Source: JBFMCC01 sp034435275
GTDB lineage: Bacteria; Chloroflexota; Anaerolineae; Anaerolineales; Villigracilaceae
Length of the DNA stretch: 14,518 bases
NCBI GenBank assembly: GCA_034435275.1
Contig: DAOTXP010000008.1
Span: 1-14,518 of the forward strand
Reading direction: 5' to 3'
Part shown: piece by piece, positions 1 through 7,183 of the stretch
Layout: each line of letters begins with the position of its first letter
Numbering within the stretch: position 1 is the first letter of the stretch
The notes under the pieces: model-generated
Databases searched by the model: none
Told to the model about the DNA's origin: nothing
Seen by the model: only the letters and a program-made list of their open reading frames with translations
Made by a program: the position numbers and the translations under genes

Positions 1-2
1 AC

Positions 3-1664
3 CGCAACAACACCATGGACGGAATGTTGACCTTCGTCCTCCTGCTGGCCGCGTGGGCCTTCATTAAGGCAGTCGAAACAGGCAGGGCGCGCTGGCTCTT
101 CCTCGGCGCGGTCATCGTGGGTCTCGGCTTCAATATCAAAATGTTGCAGGCTTTCCTGCCGTTGCCCGCCTTCCTCGCCCTCTATTTCTTTGGTGCAAAA
201 ATTGGCTGGCTCAAAAAAATCGGCTTGCTGAGCGGTGCCCTGGCTTTGCTGGTTGCTGTTTCACTTTCATGGGCGCTGATCGTGGACTCGGTCCCGGCGG
301 AGGAGCGTCCATACATCGGCTCGTCGCAGGATAACACCGTGATGGGACTCATCCTCGGCCATAACGGGACGGCGCGCCTGTTCGGCGGACGCGGTGGGAA
401 TCAACCCACGCTTCCCGCGGGACAGGGGGCGGGTCCCGCCTTCGATGGGCCGGACGGCTTCAACCCGTACACCAGCCCCGACGCGGGTGCGAATCCGCCC
501 GGGCTGGCGTATCGGCCTCAGGGTCAGGGCGGAGGCGGGAGCATGTTCAGCAACGAGACCGGCACACCGGGCGTCTTCCGCTTCTTCGAGCCGCCGCTCG
601 GCGCGGAGATGTCCTGGCTGCTGCCGTTCGCGTTGGTCTCGCTGTTCATCCTGCTCTTCCAATCGAAGATTCGCCTGCCGGTTGAATCGGGCGCGCATCT
701 CGGTTTGATCCTGTGGGGCGGCTGGCTGATGACCTGCGTGGTGTTCTTCAGCGCGGTCTCGGGGATTTTCCATGCCTACTATGCCGTCATGCTCGCGCCC
801 GGGCTGGCGGGGATGGTGGGCGGCGGGTTTGGCGTGTTGTGGCAGATGCGGTCTCGCAAGTGGTCGGGCTGGCTGCTGGCCGTTGCCGCGGTCCTGACGA
901 TTGTGTTCCAAATCCACCTCGCCTGGCAGTTTGGCGTGACCGCGTTCTGGCAGCCGCTCGCGCTGACTCTGGCCGCGCTGGGCACGATCCTGTGGATGGC
1001 GGGACTCTTCCAAGCCTCGTCGTTCTGGCCGCGCGCGGCGTATTCCGTGTTGCTGATCGCGATGTTGCTGGTGCCCTTCGCCTGGTCCGCGTTGACCGTG
1101 TCGCGGGGTGCAGATGCCAACCTGCCGGCCGCGTATGGGGTCAGCGGCCGCGGTGGCGGCCAGCGCCCGGCGGATGCAGGGGCGGCGAACAATGATCGTC
1201 CCGCAGTCCAGCCTGCCGCAAATGACGACCATGCCGCTGGTGACGCGTTGCTGGCGTTCCTCGAAGCCAATACGCAGGATGTGGAGTACCTGGTGGCGGT
1301 GCCCAGTTCGCAAGTCGGGGCGCGCTATGTGATCGCCACCGGGCGGCCGGTGCTGTATATGGGCGGATTCAGCGGCGGCGACCCGGTGGTGGACGCGGCT
1401 GACCTGGCCGAGATGGTCGCGAACGGCGAATTGCGTTACGTGTTGTACGGCGGCGGTCAACGTAACGGGGGGCAGGATATTTTGAACTGGCTGGCGGTGT
1501 CTTGTTCCGTGGTCGAGGAGTTCAGCCAGGGACAGGTTGCGGCAACCAGTCCAGGCTTCCCGCGTCCAGTCGGCCCGAACGGACAGCAATCTCCCGTTGG
1601 CCCAATCGGTCAATTCCCCGGCAGGCCCGGGAACAGCGCAAATATACTGTACGAATGTGATTAA
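3..1664 (+). CDS. GT39/YkcB-like membrane glycosyltransferase, 5' end missing
   Basis: This is the C-terminal 553 residues of a polytopic GT-C glycosyltransferase; the frame is open to the window edge and begins RNNTMDGMLTF, a motif that lies inside the family, so the true start is upstream. Such enzymes transfer a sugar from a polyprenyl-phosphate donor on the outer membrane face. About nine hydrophobic segments are visible, the last near 1045-1105, followed by a soluble domain containing RPVLYMGGFSGGDPVV and LRYVLYGGG, which I recognise as the YkcA/YkcB-like C-terminal domain. Two Gly/Pro/Gln/Asn-rich stretches (about 382-560 and 1135-1235) interrupt the membrane and soluble parts and look disordered. 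In Bacillus, ykcB sits with a GT2 gene; no partner lies downstream here, though one could lie upstream. The substrate is unknown. The family call is firm, the donor and acceptor are not. Confidence 0.85.
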   Translation, partial: RNNTMDGMLTFVLLLAAWAFIKAVETGRARWLFLGAVIVGLGFNIKMLQAFLPLPAFLALYFFGAKIGWLKKIGLLSGALALLVAVSLSWALIVDSVPAEERPYIGSSQDNTVMGLILGHNGTARLFGGRGGNQPTLPAGQGAGPAFDGPDGFNPYTSPDAGANPPGLAYRPQGQGGGGSMFSNETGTPGVFRFFEPPLGAEMSWLLPFALVSLFILLFQSKIRLPVESGAHLGLILWGGWLMTCVVFFSAVSGIFHAYYAVMLAPGLAGMVGGGFGVLWQMRSRKWSGWLLAVAAVLTIVFQIHLAWQFGVTAFWQPLALTLAALGTILWMAGLFQASSFWPRAAYSVLLIAMLLVPFAWSALTVSRGADANLPAAYGVSGRGGGQRPADAGAANNDRPAVQPAANDDHAAGDALLAFLEANTQDVEYLVAVPSSQVGARYVIATGRPVLYMGGFSGGDPVVDAADLAEMVANGELRYVLYGGGQRNGGQDILNWLAVSCSVVEEFSQGQVAATSPGFPRPVGPNGQQSPVGPIGQFPGRPGNSANILYECD

Positions 1665-1747
1665 CTGATGTTACGCAGTTCGGCCTGTACAGCGACATTC
1701 ATGTCGCCCGTTTTGCGAGATAAATCTCGCAGTACTGCGTAAGGTGA
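1665..1747. repeat. Nested-palindrome element with flanking 8-bp direct repeats (MITE/REP-like)
   Basis: A perfect 9-bp inverted repeat, TTACGCAGT (1671-1679) and ACTGCGTAA (1734-1742), encloses two more palindromes: GCGACAT/ATGTCGC (1692-1707) and TGCGAGAT/ATCTCGCA (1714-1731). The strand could fold into an outer stem with two arms, a small three-way junction. GTGATTAA occurs at 1657-1664 and again at 1748-1755, exactly bracketing the block like a target-site duplication; the left copy contains the stop codon of the preceding gene. No ORF lies inside. Reading it as a non-autonomous mobile element is inference; it could also be a REP-like repeat or a structured 3' UTR. Confidence 0.55.
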
Positions 1748-1759
1748 GTGATTAAACAA

Positions 1760-1789
1760 ATCAGAGCGACCCATGCGGGTCGCCCTGAT
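1760..1789 (-). terminator. Rho-independent terminator of the recX-rny unit
   Basis: The hairpin has a 7-bp core GCGACCC/GGGTCGC around an ATGC loop, extended past one A/C mismatch by a further 5 bp (ATCAG/CTGAT). On the minus strand it is followed at once by TTTGTTTAAT, a U-rich tail, and it lies 47 bp past the rny stop. On the plus strand the tail is not T-rich, so it is mainly a leftward terminator, though the stem may also slow rightward transcription from the glycosyltransferase. Confidence 0.8.
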
Positions 1790-1805
1790 GCTTACAGTGA
1801 ATCAA

Positions 1806-1832
1806 AACCAACAGCCAATAACCAACAGCCAA
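1806..1832. repeat. Two 13-bp tandem direct repeats after rny
   Basis: AACCAACAGCCAA occurs at 1806-1818 and 1820-1832, separated by one T, giving a 14-bp period. It lies in the 3' UTR of rny, between its stop codon and the terminator hairpin. On the rny transcript it reads as TTGGCTGTTGGTT twice. No function is evident. Confidence 0.7.
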
Positions 1833-1835
1833 GTG

Positions 1836-3356
1836 CTACTTGGCGTAGTCCACTGACCGCGTCTCGCGCACCACCGTGACCCGAATCTGACCGGGATACT
1901 GCATGGTCTCCTCGATCTTCTTGGCCACATCGCGCGCCAGGCGGCTGGAGGCGAGGTCGTCAATCTCCTCGGGCTTGACGATGATGCGCACTTCGCGTCC
2001 CGCCTGGATGGCGAAACTCTGTTGCACGCCTTTGAACGAATTGGCCAGGTCTTCCAGGCTTTTGATGCGTTTGATGTACGCCTCGAGGTCCTCGCGGCGT
2101 GCGCCCGGCCGCGCCCCCGAGATGGCGTCCGCGGCCTCGGCGATGACCGCCTCGATGCTCTCCTGTTCCACTTCATGATGATGCGAGGCGATGGCGTTGA
2201 CCACCTTCGGGTTCACGCCGTAGCGCTTGCAGAATTCGGCGCCCAGCATGGCGTGCGTGCCTTCCTGGTTGTGATCCATGGCCTTGCCGATGTCGTGCAG
2301 GAAGCCGCCCTGCTTGGAAATATCAATGTCCGCGCCCAATTCCGCGGCCAGAATGCCCGCCAGTTTGGAGACTTCCACCGCGTGCGCCAATTGATTCTGT
2401 CCGTATGAGGTGCGGAATTTTAATCTCCCCATCATACGCAACACTTCGGGATGCAGGCCCGCAATGCCCGCGTCGAAGGCGGCCTGTTCGCCTGCCTCGT
2501 TGATGATCTTTTCCACTGCCTTGGTCTCGTCTTCGATGATTTTCTCGATGTGGGCGGGGTGGATGCGGCCATCCACGGTGAGGCGGACGAGGGCGCGGCG
2601 GGCGATCTCACGGCGCACCGAATCGAAGCACGAGATGGTGACCGATTCGGGCGTATCGTCCACGATCACATCCACACCAGCCGCCTGCTCGAAGGCCTTG
2701 ATGTTGCGTCCGTTGCGGCCCACGATGCGGCCTTTCATCTCCTCGTTTGGCAACGTGACGCGGGCGCTGGTCACTTCCGCGACGTGCTCGGAGGCCACGC
2801 GCTGGATCGCGTCCGCGATCAATTTGCGGGCGCGCTTCTCTCCCTCCTCGCGCGCCTCCGCCTCGATCTGGCGATAGATGCGCGCCATGTCGGCACGCGC
2901 CTCTTTTTCCACCGCCGCGAACAATTCCCTGCGGGCGTCCTCCTGCGACATCTGCGCCACTTGTTCCAGCCTGGTCACCTGCTCTTCGTAGAGTTTCTCG
3001 ATCTCGTTGGCGCGGCGGTCAATGGAGGATTGCCGCTTGTTCAGGTTCTGCTCGCGTTGTTCCAGTTTTTCGGCGCGATTGTCCAGGTCAGCGCGGCGTT
3101 TGTCCAGCCGTTCGGTCTCGCGGTTGAGTTCAGCGCGGCGGTCCTTCAGTTCCGCTTCGGCCCCCTGCACGATCTTCAGCGCGTTGTCGCGTGCCTGGAT
3201 TTCGATCAGGCGCGCCTGCTCGTTCACGCCCTTCAGAATATTTTCGGCCTTTTCCTTCTGATCTCGCAGAGCCTTCTCGACCTGGTAACGATGGAACAGG
3301 TAACCGCCCACCAGACCGACCATCAAAGCCACAACAGCATAGACTAATGGAGTCAT
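1836..3356 (-). CDS. rny: Ribonuclease Y
   Basis: The 506-aa product is a membrane-anchored endoribonuclease that initiates mRNA decay in many bacteria lacking an RNase E-based degradosome. All parts of RNase Y are visible in order: an N-terminal transmembrane helix (about residues 4-21), a long charged coiled coil (about 25-185), a KH RNA-binding domain with the loop KGRIVGRNGRNIKAFE (about 208-223), and an HD metallohydrolase domain with the catalytic pair in GGFLHDIGKAMDHN (H354, D355) and downstream histidines in ASHHHEVE. The length is close to the family norm of about 520. The ATG is preceded by GAGGAA with suitable spacing. It lies 18 bp downstream of recX in the same direction, so the two are probably co-transcribed, and a strong hairpin terminator follows. 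Confidence 0.97.
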   Translation of the reverse strand: MTPLVYAVVALMVGLVGGYLFHRYQVEKALRDQKEKAENILKGVNEQARLIEIQARDNALKIVQGAEAELKDRRAELNRETERLDKRRADLDNRAEKLEQREQNLNKRQSSIDRRANEIEKLYEEQVTRLEQVAQMSQEDARRELFAAVEKEARADMARIYRQIEAEAREEGEKRARKLIADAIQRVASEHVAEVTSARVTLPNEEMKGRIVGRNGRNIKAFEQAAGVDVIVDDTPESVTISCFDSVRREIARRALVRLTVDGRIHPAHIEKIIEDETKAVEKIINEAGEQAAFDAGIAGLHPEVLRMMGRLKFRTSYGQNQLAHAVEVSKLAGILAAELGADIDISKQGGFLHDIGKAMDHNQEGTHAMLGAEFCKRYGVNPKVVNAIASHHHEVEQESIEAVIAEAADAISGARPGARREDLEAYIKRIKSLEDLANSFKGVQQSFAIQAGREVRIIVKPEEIDDLASSRLARDVAKKIEETMQYPGQIRVTVVRETRSVDYAK

Positions 3357-3374
3357 ATGATTTCCTCGTCAAGT

Positions 3375-3995
3375 TTATTGTTCCTGCTCGTCCCACAGCC
3401 GTTTGACGGTCGGCGCGATGACCGAGTAGGAGAAGCCGCGGCGGGCAAGGAAATCGCCCAGTTTGCGGCGGAATTCCTGCCATTCCAGCCCGGCCAGCCT
3501 GCGGACCTTTTTGCGGCCCGCCTCATAGGCCAGGGCTTCATCGTCTGCCGCCTCCAGCGCGGACTGGATGGCGGCTTCCGTTAAACCTTTCTGTTTCAAC
3601 TCCATGGCCAGCGCCCGTTTACTGCGCGGGCGGAACTCGTTGCGGTTCGCGACCCACGCGCTGGCAAACTGACCATCGTTCACGAACCCTTCCGCCCGCA
3701 GGCGTTCGAGCGTCTCCTCGATGACTGCCTCGGGGACTTCGTGTTTCTGTAACCGCTGGCGGATTTCCGCCTCGGAACGGGCACGATAACTCAGGAGTTG
3801 CATGGCCCGCAGGTAGGCGGTCTCGCGCGCGTCCTCTTTTTGCAAGGAGGCGACCTTCTCGTCCGTGAGCGCCTGCCCGACCCTGAGCCACGCGGCCGCG
3901 ATGCGCGCCAGCCCGAAGGCGAACTCCCCGTCCAGGTACACGTTGACCCGATTCGGGTTGTTCTTCTGGGCTTCAAGGGCCGTAATCGTTTTCAT
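3375..3995 (-). CDS. recX: Regulatory protein RecX
   Basis: RecX binds RecA filaments and modulates (usually inhibits) their assembly and recombinase activity. The 206-aa product shows the RecX pattern: a family-typical N-terminal part with VNVYLDGEFAFGLARI, then three-helix repeats including AMQLLSYRARSEAEIRQRL, LRAEGFVNDGQFASAWV and RSKRALAMELKQKGL, ending with a third repeat around RRKLGDFLARRGFSYSVI. I chose the ATG that gives MKTITALEAQ; a GTG four codons earlier (4005-4007) is also open, and neither has a convincing Shine-Dalgarno sequence. recA, the common partner of recX, is not beside it in this window; a glycosyltransferase gene lies divergently upstream. rny follows after 18 bp, echoing the recA-recX-rny order known in some Firmicutes. 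Confidence 0.9.
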   Translation of the reverse strand: MKTITALEAQKNNPNRVNVYLDGEFAFGLARIAAAWLRVGQALTDEKVASLQKEDARETAYLRAMQLLSYRARSEAEIRQRLQKHEVPEAVIEETLERLRAEGFVNDGQFASAWVANRNEFRPRSKRALAMELKQKGLTEAAIQSALEAADDEALAYEAGRKKVRRLAGLEWQEFRRKLGDFLARRGFSYSVIAPTVKRLWDEQEQ

Positions 3996-4138
3996 CGTTA
4001 AAAGCACGCAACCGCAGACCCGCCGGGGGCCACGGCTGCGAATCGGTTTGGATTGGATACGACAACCCCAAGTCCCGCGCGTGGCGGAACGGGGAGTGAT
4101 AGATTAAACCGGGTGACGGCTCAGGTCACAGTCCAACA

Positions 4139-4167
4139 AATATATCCTGGCAGAAATCGGTTTTCCA
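4139..4167 (-). promoter_or_regulatory. Candidate sigma-70-type promoter for recX-rny (proximal)
   Basis: Read on the minus strand, TGGAAA (-35, four of six consensus bases) is followed by a 17-bp spacer and TATATT (-10, five of six). It would give a leader of about 135 nt before the recX ATG. This is a consensus match by eye only. Confidence 0.35.
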
Positions 4168-4282
4168 TCCGCCAACTAAATCCAGGGCGGTGTCGTAAAG
4201 TTCCAGAGATCCGTTAGCAAATCGTGGCCGCAATCGGGCGGCAGAAGTAGGCTGTGAAGCGGTCCTTGCGGACTTAAGTGCC

Positions 4283-4311
4283 ATTATACATGAAAGTTGT
4301 AATTTTGTTTT
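4283..4311 (-). promoter_or_regulatory. Candidate leftward promoter with perfect -10 box (distal)
   Basis: The minus strand carries a perfect TATAAT (4288 to 4283) preceded by a 17-bp AT-rich spacer and a weak AAAACA -35 box. If it drives recX-rny, the leader would be about 280 nt. The surrounding AT-rich block contrasts with the GC-rich genes. Confidence 0.4.
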
Positions 4312-4455
4312 AATGTTAAAGGCGGGGAACGCCTCTTACAATAAATTTAGAATTCTCGCGCCCGCGTTTTTCGGCATGAAAATCGGATAGAATTTATTTC
4401 ACTGCATCGGAAGCCGCAAAACCTGGAAGAACAGCCTGTAATCCGAAGAGGAAAG

Positions 4456-6423
4456 ATGGATAGCACACAGCACGATGGAAGAGACAACCTCAAACGATTT
4501 CGCCGTTTCACTGCGTTCCTGGCGATTTTCCTTATATTGCTTGGGCAGTATTTGATCTTCTCCTCTCCTGTGTCTGAGGAGGGAACGGTCATTCCGCCGA
4601 ATCTCTGGCTGGGCATTCTTGGCGTGATGATATTTGTGGCGGGCCAGGCAGTCCGTCCGCCAGCCTTTTTGTTGAAGTTCTTTGGGCGGTTTTCCAACGC
4701 GGGCACCCCAGGTTGGATCGGGGCGTCGGTCATTTTCTCCCTGCTGGCGGCCTTCGCCAGCGCGGCGTTCGAAAAATTTACCCGCGTGAATTATATTCCG
4801 GTACTTACCCTGTGGTTCATCAGCATCGCCTGTTACGTTGCGGCATTCACGCATGGCGCGGTCTCGAAAGGCTCGTGGAAGGACTGGTTTCGCCAGTATC
4901 GCTGGGAGGTTCTGGCGGTCGTGGTCATCATGGCGCTGGCCGCGGCGGTCCGCTTCTACAAACTGGGGGTGATCCCGCGCGTGATGGACGGCGACGAGGG
5001 GCGGCTGGGACTGATCGCCCAGTCCACGCTCACCGGTCTGCTGGCCAACCCGTTCGCATTGTGGGAAAACTTCGGCGCGATCTACCTGCAAGGCATGAAT
5101 TTCTTCATCCGACTGTACGGCCCGACCATGTTCGCGTTGCGTTTCCTTCCGGCTGTGGGCGGTGTGCTGGCGATCCCCGCAACGTATCTGCTGGCGCGGC
5201 AGATGGTCGGGCAACGGGTCGCGTTGATCTCCGCCGTTCTCATGGCAATATCCCACACGCACATCCATTTCAGCCGTATCGCCTCGGTGGCATACATCCA
5301 GGACACGTGGCTCGTTCCGCTCGAATTGTATTTTTTGTTGAGCGGCCTCGAGAAACGCAGCGCCTGGCGGGCGGCTGTGGGCGGCGCGATTCTGGCGATC
5401 CATTTCGGTATTTATCTTTCGGCCCAGATCGTCATTGCCATGCTCCTCGTCTATATGCTGGTGGCCTTCGTCTTTTTGCGTTCGTGGTTCAGGCCGCTTC
5501 TGCGGGTGGGGCTGGCCTTCTGGGGCAGTTTCCTCATCGTTGCCCTGCCGGAAGCTGTGTATATCTGGAATCACCCGAACGATTTTCTCAACCGTCTGGG
5601 CGCCGACGGCACCTTCCAGAGCGGCTGGCTGACTCAGACGATGGCGGTCACCGGGCAGAGCGCGCTCGAGATATTCTTCGGCCGCGCCGTGCATGTCTTT
5701 TTATCGCTCATTTATTATCCGGCGCTCGATTTCTATGGCTCACCGGTACCGCCCCTCAGCCTGATCACTGCCGCGCTCTTCCTGTTGGGGGTGGGGATTG
5801 CCCTGTATCGGACGCGTTCGCCCGGCTTCCTGCTGTTGAACGGCTACTTCTGGGCGGGCGTCCTGGCGATCGGGATTTTCGCCACCCCTCCATCCGCTGA
5901 CTCGTATCGAATCCTCTTCATTTTCCCAGCCAGCCTGATCATGGTTGCGTTTGGCCTGGATCAGACCCTGGAATTGTTCGGCCTCGGATGGGAAAGCGCG
6001 AGACGCGCCTACGTTCTTTCGGTCATAGGCATCTTGTTCAGCCTGTTCCTTTTCAATATGGGCACGTATTACGGCGACTTTGGCGGCAAATGCCGCTACG
6101 GTGAGAACTTGGTAGGCCGTTTTGCCTCATATCTGGGCAATTTTGTGCGCACAGTCGAAAGCGAGTCGCCCATCTATTTATTGAGCAATAACTCGTATTT
6201 TTATGGTTCCCATGCATCGGTGGACTTTTTGAGCCAGAAGCGGCCGATCGTCAATTTCCCCGGTTCGCTCGACACCCTGAATCCCGTTTCCGGTGAGACA
6301 ATCATCGCCAGCCCGGATCGAATTGCGGAACTGGAGGCCTGGGTGCGGATCCATCCCGGCGGCAAGATCCACTACGAATATGACTGTACCACGACCATTA
6401 TGATGGTCTATTCATTGCCGTAG
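4456..6423 (+). CDS. GT-C family (PMT/ArnT-like) membrane glycosyltransferase
   Basis: The 655-aa polytopic protein belongs to the GT-C superfamily, which moves sugars from polyprenyl-phosphate carriers to lipid, protein or glycan acceptors outside the membrane. Its N-terminus is cytoplasmic and charged, followed by hydrophobic segments near residues 19-36, 50-64, 88-105, 114-131 and 151-165. The first large loop holds VMDGDEGRLG (DGDEG, about 178-182), matching the acidic loop motif that binds metal and donor phosphate in this superfamily. The PMT_2-like core follows, with FALRFLPAVGGVLAIPATYLLAR. The last roughly 90 residues form a soluble-looking C-terminal domain. GAGGAAAG precedes the ATG. 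It is the first gene of a five-gene run, and the next gene's ribosome-binding site overlaps its stop codon. Donor and acceptor are unknown; ArnT-like aminosugar transfer is suggested only by the neighbours. Confidence 0.85.
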   Translation: MDSTQHDGRDNLKRFRRFTAFLAIFLILLGQYLIFSSPVSEEGTVIPPNLWLGILGVMIFVAGQAVRPPAFLLKFFGRFSNAGTPGWIGASVIFSLLAAFASAAFEKFTRVNYIPVLTLWFISIACYVAAFTHGAVSKGSWKDWFRQYRWEVLAVVVIMALAAAVRFYKLGVIPRVMDGDEGRLGLIAQSTLTGLLANPFALWENFGAIYLQGMNFFIRLYGPTMFALRFLPAVGGVLAIPATYLLARQMVGQRVALISAVLMAISHTHIHFSRIASVAYIQDTWLVPLELYFLLSGLEKRSAWRAAVGGAILAIHFGIYLSAQIVIAMLLVYMLVAFVFLRSWFRPLLRVGLAFWGSFLIVALPEAVYIWNHPNDFLNRLGADGTFQSGWLTQTMAVTGQSALEIFFGRAVHVFLSLIYYPALDFYGSPVPPLSLITAALFLLGVGIALYRTRSPGFLLLNGYFWAGVLAIGIFATPPSADSYRILFIFPASLIMVAFGLDQTLELFGLGWESARRAYVLSVIGILFSLFLFNMGTYYGDFGGKCRYGENLVGRFASYLGNFVRTVESESPIYLLSNNSYFYGSHASVDFLSQKRPIVNFPGSLDTLNPVSGETIIASPDRIAELEAWVRIHPGGKIHYEYDCTTTIMMVYSLP

Positions 6424-6426
6424 AGG
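6423..6426 (+). promoter_or_regulatory. Ribosome-binding site supporting a TTG start
   Basis: GAGG overlaps the last base of the preceding stop codon (TAG, 6421-6423) and lies 4 nt before TTG at 6431. It supports the TTG start of the methyltransferase over the ATG eight codons further in, and implies translational coupling. Confidence 0.6.
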
Positions 6427-6430
6427 CTTA

Positions 6431-7183
6431 TTGGAACCACAAGAATATGAACTCATGTATCGGGCCGAGGATCGTCACTGGTGGTATCGCGGGATGGATG
6501 CCATCACACGGAGGACCCTTGACAACTGGTACACGGCGGCCCCCCGCCTTCGCATCCTCGACGCGGGCTGCGGAACGGGCGCGGCGTTGACGGCCTGCCT
6601 GGCTGAATACGGCGCCGCGACCGGCGTGGACATTTCGCCCATCGCCCTGCGTTTCTGCCGCCTGCGAAAGGCCGAACGGCTGGCGCGCGCTTCCGTTGAC
6701 GGGCTTCCCTTTTCGGCAGGAAGTTTCGACCTGGTAACCAGTTTCGATGTACTTTACGAACGAGCCGTGACGAATGACGGCCGCGCGCTGGACGAGTTCC
6801 ACCGCGTCCTTGCCCCCGGCGGACGCGTGCTTCTGCGCCTGCCGGCCTACGACTGGCTGCGCGGTCAGCATGACAAGGTCGTCCACACCGCGCGCCGCTA
6901 TTCGTCCGGGCAGGTTACGGACCTCCTCCAGCGGAGCGGATTTACCGTGGAGCATCTCTCGTACGCGAACATGTTCTTGTTTCCCGTCACATTGGTCAAA
7001 CGATTGGCGGAGAAGGTTTGGCCGCCGCGCCGGCCGCAGTCCGATCTGACGCGAGGCGCCGGGCCGTTCAACGGGATTCTGAAATTCATCCTGTCCATGG
7101 AAGCGCCTCTCGTCGCGCGGGCAGGACTGCCTTTCGGGTTGAGCGTGATCGCAGTTGGAAGGAAGGCGGGCGGCAATGGATGA
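6431..7183 (+). CDS. Class I SAM-dependent methyltransferase
   Basis: The 250-aa protein has a Rossmann-type methyltransferase fold. Motif I is ILDAGCGTGAAL (DAGCGTG about 44-50), the acidic residue of strand 2 is in TGVDIS (about D67), and later come SFDLVTSFDVLYE (post-I region) and HRVLAPGGRVLLRLP (about 124-138). The N-terminal YELMYRAEDRHWWYRGM is typical of a methyltransferase group commonly found beside GT2 and sugar-nucleotide genes. I favour the TTG start because family members begin a few residues before that motif and because GAGG sits just upstream. The C-terminal region (about 212-240) is moderately hydrophobic and may touch the membrane. The gene starts 7 nt after the GT-C gene and overlaps the GT2 gene by 8 nt. 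The substrate is unknown: a sugar hydroxyl or amine, or a lipid carrier intermediate, are candidates. Confidence 0.88.
   Translation: MEPQEYELMYRAEDRHWWYRGMDAITRRTLDNWYTAAPRLRILDAGCGTGAALTACLAEYGAATGVDISPIALRFCRLRKAERLARASVDGLPFSAGSFDLVTSFDVLYERAVTNDGRALDEFHRVLAPGGRVLLRLPAYDWLRGQHDKVVHTARRYSSGQVTDLLQRSGFTVEHLSYANMFLFPVTLVKRLAEKVWPPRRPQSDLTRGAGPFNGILKFILSMEAPLVARAGLPFGLSVIAVGRKAGGNG
7158..7167 (+). promoter_or_regulatory. Ribosome-binding site of the GT2 gene
   Basis: GGAAGGAAGG lies 8 nt before ATG at 7176 and inside the end of the methyltransferase gene. It decides for that ATG over an in-frame TTG at 7155, which would place the purine run inside the coding region. Confidence 0.7.

Larger units (their letters stand above)
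4008..4455. other. Divergent intergenic region, 448 bp, no gene recognised
   Basis: This gap separates recX (leftward) from the sugar-modification genes (rightward). I see no convincing protein gene, tRNA or known riboswitch. The left half is GC-rich; 4280-4400 is AT-rich and promoter-like. Candidate rightward -10 boxes are TACAAT (4337-4342) and TAGAAT (4388-4393), both with poor -35 boxes. A short stem AGGCG/CGCCT around GGGAA lies at about 4320-4334. Leftward candidates are listed separately. Confidence 0.6.

Noticed and set aside
267..1613. Long minus-strand open frame opposite the first glycosyltransferase
   Set aside because: Arg/His/Gln-rich translation with no recognisable domain; a GC-rich antisense shadow of a clearly real gene.
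2451..3347. Plus-strand open frame opposite rny
   Set aside because: The minus-strand frame is a complete RNase Y with TM, coiled coil, KH and HD parts; the opposite frame is its shadow.
4399..5694. Minus-strand open frame opposite the GT-C gene
   Set aside because: Low-complexity basic translation typical of antisense shadows; the plus-strand frame carries membrane helices and the DGDEG motif.
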